Shown one piece after another: positions 58,416 to 64,000 of a stretch of 64,000 bases of DNA. The notes below the pieces were generated by a model. That model was not told the DNA's origin and searched no databases. It saw only the letters and a list, made by a program, of their open reading frames with translations. Numbering within the stretch: the stretch's first letter is position 1; each line of letters begins with the position of its first letter. Where the stretch lies: the NCBI GenBank assembly GCA_032768795.1, contig CP136490.1, forward strand, positions 6,076,001-6,140,000. Reading direction: 5' to 3'. The translations under genes were made by a program, and so were the position numbers. This DNA is from Tremella fuciformis (Eukaryota; Basidiomycota; Tremellomycetes; Tremellales; Tremellaceae).

Positions 58416-59476
58416 CTACGTCCTCCTCTGACCGTTGGCCCCGGCTGCCGCAGCCGCCCCGGCGCCCGGACCGGGCGCAGGGCCTGTTTGTACCCCGAGC
58501 CCACCCCAGCTGCCGACCAGTCGCTTGACCGTAGCCCATCCATTCTCCACTGCCGCTCCTTTGCCGGCCACAAGACCATCGATACGGGAGGTCACGAGAC
58601 CGACGGCTTCTCTTGTGTAGGCAGATGCGTGATACCGGAAGCGAATAAAGTGGGCGAGGAAGAGCGGTGCCATCAGCGAAGTGCGGAATCTGCTTATCAG
58701 CTAAGCTGCAGTGCAAAATGTTGGTGGCTCACGTGAGCGCGCCGACGATGACTCGGGCAAAGATGACCAGCTCGGAGTACGCGACGAACCGCATGGCTCG
58801 CTCGTAGTTGTTCTTCACCCATAATTGAATCTGCCGGCTGAGGTTGTCCAGCGCGCCGGGAGGCGGTCGGGGCTGACCGGCTGGCTGCGAGGTAGCACTG
58901 CCGTCAGCTCTCTCCCTGTCTCTGTGCGGCGACTCACGGGACGAGCTTGGGAAGGACGTTGGTGCGAATAAAGGTGAGGCAGTGGAAGAGGGAGAACGTC
59001 GCAAAGGGCAGGACCGAGACTCGAACATCAGCTGAGCCTCGACGACTTGACAGCAGCCGACTCACTCTTGATGGGCTTGGTGGCCCACCAGTACAGCGCC
59101 AGGACGGCATACTGCACGTTCTCATCCACGAACGCCCGCCGGATCCACGGTTGCGACAGTTGAGGTTTGCCCAGAGTCTTGTAGACGACGATGGCGTAGG
59201 AAAGGAGTGCGCCGGTGTACGACAATTTATAGATTTTGACCGGGGTCGCGCGGAAGAAGACGATCTGGAGGAGAATGTATGCTGAAAGTCAGCGCGTTCG
59301 GTGTGCTCGTTGAGGGTTGACTTGCCTGATCCGAAGAGCATCAATCCGTGCCCGAGGGCCCACAGGTAGTGAGGGTCCATGCCTGCCATCTTGTCGAGAC
59401 TTCTTTGGACGAAGGTTGAAAGAGTGAAAGCAAGGTGGATGGTAGCGGTGAGGGTTGCGGGCGGAGGTGTCGTCAT
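58416..59476 (-). CDS. TMEM33/Pom33-family membrane protein
   Basis: ER and nuclear-envelope multi-pass protein of the TMEM33 (yeast Pom33/Per33, fission yeast Tts1) type. Start MTTPPPATLTATIHLAFTLS. Segments: DPHYLWALGHGLMLFGSG, a TM region with FFRATPVKIYKLSYTGALLS, YAIVVYKTLGKPQLSQPWIR, NVQYAVLALYWWATKPI, LPFATFSLFHCLTFIRTNVL, PKLVP, NYERAMRFVAYSELVIFARV, and MAPLFLAHFIRFRYHASAYT. The C-terminus is Gly/Ala/Pro-rich. Family members shape tubular ER and help nuclear pore distribution. Several introns join these segments; all are short. Confidence 0.78.
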
Positions 59477-60420
59477 CGGACAGCGCACACTCACACCCGG
59501 GCGGACATTTCATCTTTGTCCGAGTGTGGCAACACTCTCCTACGTCTTCGTCTTCGTCTTCATAGCTGTGCTCTGCCGAGCTTGGCTTAGCCATGTTGAG
59601 CAACACGACTCTTCCAAGGCGCTGCAATCCAATACTATGAGTGCGCATTGACATTGCTGATCAAAATGCCGGTTGACTTTGTTCGTCCATCTGGAAGTAC
59701 ACTGTCCAGACTTGGGCTACGGCTCTGGCGCGACCAGCAAACCTCTCTCTTGTCTTTCGGATTGCTACCTGCTGACTCGCGTAAGGACGATTTCAAGTAC
59801 TGATGGTGTTGACCTCGTTGCAAGCCTCTTATGTCGCAAGGGCGAAGAAGCTCCTTTAGCGTTGTCGGATCCAAAATTGTGAGTCACGCCCAATGATGGA
59901 GGCTCCAGCTGTTCAGCTGCCTTGAACAATCTACGATGACCTCACAGGCATCTACTGTTTATCTACTGTCCATTCAGGCTGATGAGGCTGAAGAGATGGG
60001 TCTACAGCTCAATTGAGGTACTCCACACTGTTCCTGTCGGCCCATCAGCACAGACCCATTCTTCCACGGACAATTACCTCTCCACAGTCTTCCTCTCCAT
60101 TCATTGCGAGCAATCATTCTTCGACGTCATCGACATGACATTCACGCCATGCGTCTTCTCGCCGTCACCTCCTCTCACGAGACAATGGGGAATAAGTCAG
60201 AGCACCTCCGAAGCGTGGCCGGCACGCTCGCCACGTTTCCACCACACCCCAAGCCTCCTTTCGCCATCACCCATCCGCGCAGAATCACGCAGATAAGGGC
60301 ATGACGCAACCTCGCCCTCGGTCATCCATATAAAGAGTAGTCATATTCCGATCCTCCCAGTCACTCTCACAGTCCCCTATTGCTCCTCTGGCCACCTAAT
60401 ACCACCGAGAACGCAGCGAG
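59477..60420. other. intergenic region, no gene seen
   Basis: Divergent promoter region of the TMEM33-like and SUR7/PalI-like genes. Small open frames show no motif. A pyrimidine-rich leader precedes the ATG at 60421. Confidence 0.45.
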
Positions 60421-61177
60421 ATGGCCACCCGCGTCACCACAACCACTTACCACCGCCGGCGGTCGCCCGCCAGCCTGTCGGCGGCGGCGTTCTGCATGTT
60501 TCTGGCCACGCTGTTCTACTGGCTGGTCGCTTTCTCCGTGCCATACATAAAGCACCTGTACTTCATCAAGACTCGAGCAGACGGCACCAAGGTGAGTCCG
60601 AGTCTGAATTCAGTCACTCTGCCGCAGAATGAGCTGGGCTGATGAGCAAGTTTGGCACGTTTGGATGGTGTGCCTTGGACGATACCGTGTGCTATCGCCA
60701 CCTAGGTTACGCTTGGCATCCCGAAATCATCGACGACGACCATCTCACGGGATCACTCTTCCTCATCCCCTTCACGGCAGCCATCGGCTCACTCGCCTTT
60801 TTCTCCCTACTCCACAGCATCCGAGACCTCCGAAGCGGCGCATGCAGCTTCTTCCTCACGGTGCGTACCACAGCGATACACGAGCTGAAGCTGATTTCCA
60901 GCTCATCTCGTGCTTCTTCAGCTTCCTATCCTTCCTCTTGGCCGTGATCTGCTTCGGCGTCGCCCATCACCGATTCAAGAATAATGACCTCCGACCGCAC
61001 TACGGCGGAGCCCTGCCACTGCTCATCCTCGGCTGGCTGCTGTACCTCGTGTGCATCCCGCTGGTAATCATCGGCTGGCTGCGTGAGCGCCACTACAGGC
61101 GCCAGCAGCTCGAGGCCGCCGAGATCCCGACCGTGCAGACCACGACCGCCGGTCGCAGGTGGTTCAAGCGGGGTTAG
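60421..61177 (+). CDS. SUR7/PalI-family four-transmembrane protein
   Basis: Plasma-membrane protein of the SUR7/RIM9(PalI) type. Exon 1 (60421-60591) has a basic N-terminus and TM1 (FCMFLATLFYWLVAFSVPYI). A gtgagt intron leads to FGTFGWCALDD, the extracellular Gly-Trp-Cys signature of the family, with a second Cys shortly after (DTVCYRHLG). TM2 (LFLIPFTAAIGSLAFFSLLH), TM3 (SCFFSFLSFLLAVICFGVAH) and TM4 (LLILGWLLYLVCIPLVIIGW) follow, then a short basic tail. Such proteins organise eisosomes or act in ambient-pH signalling; which one applies here cannot be told. Confidence 0.85.
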
Positions 61178-61353
61178 GAGCGCGAGCCGAAGAGGATGAT
61201 AATCACGATATGACGCCCTGTGACGATCTGATATGAGCAAGCGTTGGGTGTCACGAACCTCAATAGTCGTAGAGTACACGTTCCATAGTATTTTCATTCG
61301 ATGTTCGTCCGTCCTTGTGCACTGATTGTTTCTGTCTGCTTGAGAAGGGATGC

Positions 61354-61990
61354 TCAGTCGTCCTGCTTCTCGCGCTTGCTCCAGTCCAGCCAGCTTCCCT
61401 GGTAGTTCCTCACATTCGCCCAGCCCTTCTCGTTGGCGAGCTCACACGCCGAGGCAGAACGCTTGCCGGACCGGCAGTAGAAGATGATCTTCTGGTCGTA
61501 AGTCGGTTTGGGGAACATGTATTTCTGGCGTCAACCCCCTTTCACTCGAAATTGACATACGCACATTCTGGAACTCGGACTCGTTCAGTTTGCCGAGCGC
61601 ATCCGGCAACTGGCTCAGCGGGAGGTTGACAGATGACGGCACACTGCCGAGCGCAACCTCGTCCGGCTCCCTCACGTCAATGAGGAGGATATCCTATGAC
61701 TCAGCGACCCCTTTCTTCTCCACAGCACAAAGTGGTGTGCGACTCACGTCGCTCGGCTGCTCGGTGATGGGCTTGAGCTCGCTATACTCCACGATGGGGT
61801 TCTGAGCCCAGGCAGAGCGGGTCGTCTTGAACCGCACGAACGTCGGTCGAGCGGCGGCGACTCGGAGGCGGGAGGACTGGAGCGGCACGAGCGGGCGGGT
61901 GTGGAGGGCCCGAGAGGCCAGAGGGGTGGCTCGGCTGGCCTTCAGGGAGGCACCCAGAGTGGCGGACGGTCGGAGCAGGGTTCGGATCAT
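61354..61990 (-). CDS. mitochondrial rhodanese-domain sulfurtransferase
   Basis: A single-domain rhodanese with a strong Arg/Ser/Ala-rich mitochondrial presequence (MIRTLLRPSATLGASLKASR). Domain pieces after splicing: PIVEYSELKPITEQPSD, DILLIDVREPDEVALGSVPS, SVNLPLSQLPDALGK, YMFPKPTYDQKIIFYCRSGK. The active-site loop CRSGKRS carries the catalytic cysteine. It ends GWANVRNYQGSWLDWSKREK with a stop at 61356-61354. It resembles the small mitochondrial thiosulfate:sulfur transferase type. Introns fall before DILLID and after LNESEFQN. Confidence 0.88.
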
Positions 61991-62115
61991 CTTGCTATGC
62001 GGTTAACAGATGGAACAGAGAAGACTGAACAATGGACAGTTCAAGCAAGCAGCAAGCACGTCATCCACCGCCTGAGGATATCAATTTATATGGCCAAAAA
62101 GGCTGAGTTGGTGTT

Positions 62116-62199
62116 GCCCCTATGGCGCAGTGGTTAACGCATCTCACTTGTAGATTTTTCCAAATGAGAAGATCCCTCGTTCAACTCGGGGTGGGGGCA
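62116..62199 (+). tRNA. tRNA-Thr(UGU) with an 11-nt intron
   Basis: A complete cloverleaf can be drawn. Acceptor stem GCCCCTA pairs with TGGGGGC, with one T-G wobble, and the discriminator is A. The D-arm has GCG/CGC, the anticodon stem is TCTCA/TGAGA, and the T-loop is TTCAACT with a CCTCG/CGGGG stem. The anticodon TGT is at 62149-62151. The loop is restored to seven bases by removing an 11-nt intron (62153-62163) directly after position 37, the canonical site for nuclear tRNA introns. Confidence 0.9.
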
Positions 62200-62839
62200 C
62201 ATATCTTTTGAATCCGACAGCCCTTTGGACCTTCCCTTTGTTCGCTGTGCGCAGGCGTTAAGCAGAGAGAAGTAATGTCCATTTTGCTCTTCAAAGCGAC
62301 CTGAGGTTTTGATGGAGGTCCGTCTCGGCGAATAGGCCGAGTGACAGTCCCCAAACCGACGTGGATCGAGGAGAAGATTTCAGCAGGGAATCTTGGCTTC
62401 TTTGCTTTCGTAGCGCATACAATGTTGTCTCGCCATGTGCATTTCCAGAACGGCTACCCGCTGCGTCCACATTCCAGTATGCATGTCCTTGAGTGATCCA
62501 GTGACGAGTGTGGCTCTTTTGTCGGGATCAATGTGGGATGAATGTGCCACCTGCCACTTTGTGACGCGTTCTTCCCGTCGCAAAGGGACCGTGCCACCCT
62601 ACTCTCTGCCTTTGCATTCCATCGATGCCTTGTTCGTATCACCCTTGACCTTTACGACCAGCACGACTCGACCCATTCTCAAGACCGCTTGTATTGCTCA
62701 CGACTCATCGACTGTTTCCGCGCACGACCTAGCTCCGACTTGACTTGAGCTCGACGAGGCATCTCACCCACCCCGCCGCGCTCGGATACCTTACGACTGC
62801 CCTTCGTCCGCCAGCCCATCGGTCCACTTGCTTGCCGTC
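62200..62839. other. intergenic region, no gene seen
   Basis: Between tRNA-Thr and the Rac gene. Open frames on both strands are short and motif-free; the last part is presumably the Rac promoter and leader. Confidence 0.5.
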
Positions 62840-63849
62840 ATGGCGGCGACAAGAAATATCAAATGTGAGTTCTGCTCCTTTATGCGAGAGCGGCAGCCAC
62901 GGCTGGCGACCGTGACGCGAGCTGTGCAGGTGGTCTCGAGGTGGTCGCTGACTTCAGGCGTGGTCGTGGGTGACGGTGCGGTCGGAAAGGTGTGTCCCGT
63001 ATCATGGTCGTATCGGCCATGGAGCTGACTCCAGACCTGTCTTCTTATATCATACACGACCAACGCGTTCCCGGGCGAATACGTGCCCACCGTATTCGAC
63101 AATTACTCGAGGCACGTCGGCCCGATCGGTACGTGGGCGATCGGCTGACCAGCAGTCAGGTGATGGTAGACGGCATGACGGTATCGCTTGGACTGTGGGA
63201 CACGGCGGGACAGGAGGACTACGAGTGCGCCCCGCCATGGCCTGCTGTAGTTGCACGACAGCTAGCTGACGCAGCAGCCGTCTTCGGCCACTGTCGTATC
63301 CCCAAACAGACGTCTTTCTACTATGCTTCTCCACCGTGTCCCCGCCATCCTTCGAGAACGTCCGCACAAAGGTCAGCTTGCAGCGCCTTGGCTTTGAGTG
63401 AGCTGACACGATAGTGGTGGCCGGAAATCCAGCATCACTGTATGCTGCTCCTACTGTTTGGACAGGCCCAGGCTTAGGCTGACTGCAGCGCCTGGAACAC
63501 CCATCATCCTCATCGGCACAAAGCTCGACCTTCGCGACGACCCCATGACCATTGACAAACTGCGCGATCGCCGACAATCTCCCATATCATTCTCGCAGGG
63601 CTCGGCCATGGCCAACGACATCAAAGCAGCCAAGGCGAGCCCCTGCCCCGCATACACACTGTCCCGCCTGACCCGCAGTACCTCGAATGCTCCGCCCTCA
63701 CCCAGAAAGGCCTAAAGACCGTGTTTGACGAGGCAATCCGGACCGTCTGTGAGCTCCCCTGATCCCGCCAAGCTCCCGAGCTGATCGCAGTGAATCCTAA
63801 CCGGCGAGCCGGCAAGGCGAAAAAGTCGAACGGATGTGTACTGATGTGA
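62840..63849 (+). CDS. RAC1: Rac-type small GTPase
   Basis: Rho-family switch controlling actin, polarity and NADPH oxidase signalling. Eight exons give [24 protein letters not shown] (P-loop), [20 protein letters not shown] (switch I), [20 protein letters not shown] (switch II with the catalytic Gln), [17 protein letters not shown] (TKLD base motif), and [20 protein letters not shown]. The basic tail ends in the CAAX box CVLM, stop 63847-63849. The high conservation fixes the splice sites. Introns 63112-63155 and 63635-63678 have GC, not GT, donors (gcacgt and gcgagc), while the others are GT-AG. Confidence 0.95.
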
Positions 63850-64000
63850 CCTGATGTGGACCGACCACCCCTATTGTGGCATGTGCATTTGCTATCCCAG
63901 CCTCTTCCCGCCCCTGTATGACTGTCCATTCCTGTGTATGACTTGACGAGATATGAATCCATGCACGCTCATCCTAGATGACGGATCGAACGCGTGGCAC
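63850..64000. other. Rac 3' flank
   Basis: Downstream of the Rac stop to the right window edge; nothing recognised. Confidence 0.4.

Overview
This window reads as nuclear DNA of a filamentous or yeast-like fungus, most likely a basidiomycete of the Tremellomycetes type. That is an inference from intron-dense genes, introns of about 40-60 nt with CTGAC/CTGAT-like branch sites close to the acceptor, short intergenic spaces, and ordinary eukaryotic housekeeping genes (beta-tubulin, Vps35, Rac-type GTPase, Pex13, proteasome beta2, complex I). There is no operon structure; genes lie on both strands.

Layout. 0-4.3 kb: a 5'-partial minus-strand gene running off the left edge, a complex I 21 kDa subunit, and two tandem minus-strand paralogs of an unrecognised family. 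4.5-6.4 kb: a complete pogo-like DNA transposon with perfect 41-bp terminal inverted repeats and a TA duplication. 7.3-10.5 kb: a large Ser-rich coiled-coil protein with a C-terminal membrane segment. 11.1-13.8 kb: a second tandem pair of unrecognised paralogs. 14.2-24.9 kb: ankyrin protein, PEX13, mitochondrial EF-Ts, VPS35, a GatC-like protein and beta-tubulin. 26-32 kb: a GATA-like zinc-finger protein, an orphan, PUP1 and a Gvp36-like BAR protein. 32.5-50.6 kb: an Argonaute and, 10.5 kb upstream of its start, a Dicer-like RNase III. Between them lie a Pin1/Ess1 prolyl isomerase, an MFS transporter, one doubtful gene and a ferric reductase. 50.7-63.9 kb: a J-domain membrane protein, a divergent SDR, an RTA1-like protein, an unrecognised gene, a BCL7-like protein, a TMEM33-like protein, a SUR7/PalI protein, a mitochondrial rhodanese, an intron-containing tRNA-Thr(UGU) and a Rac GTPase.

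The most interesting content is the RNA-interference pair. The Dicer starts directly with a dsRNA-binding/platform region and has no helicase. Its first RNase III domain keeps the acidic residues, while the second has lost them. The Argonaute keeps a slicer-type PIWI but has Asp at the glutamate-finger position. A second theme is splicing: at least seven introns in five genes are best explained as GC-AG introns, mostly with a GCGAGT donor, two of them inside the highly conserved Rac gene. All gene models are hand-spliced and terminal exons of the divergent genes are uncertain.
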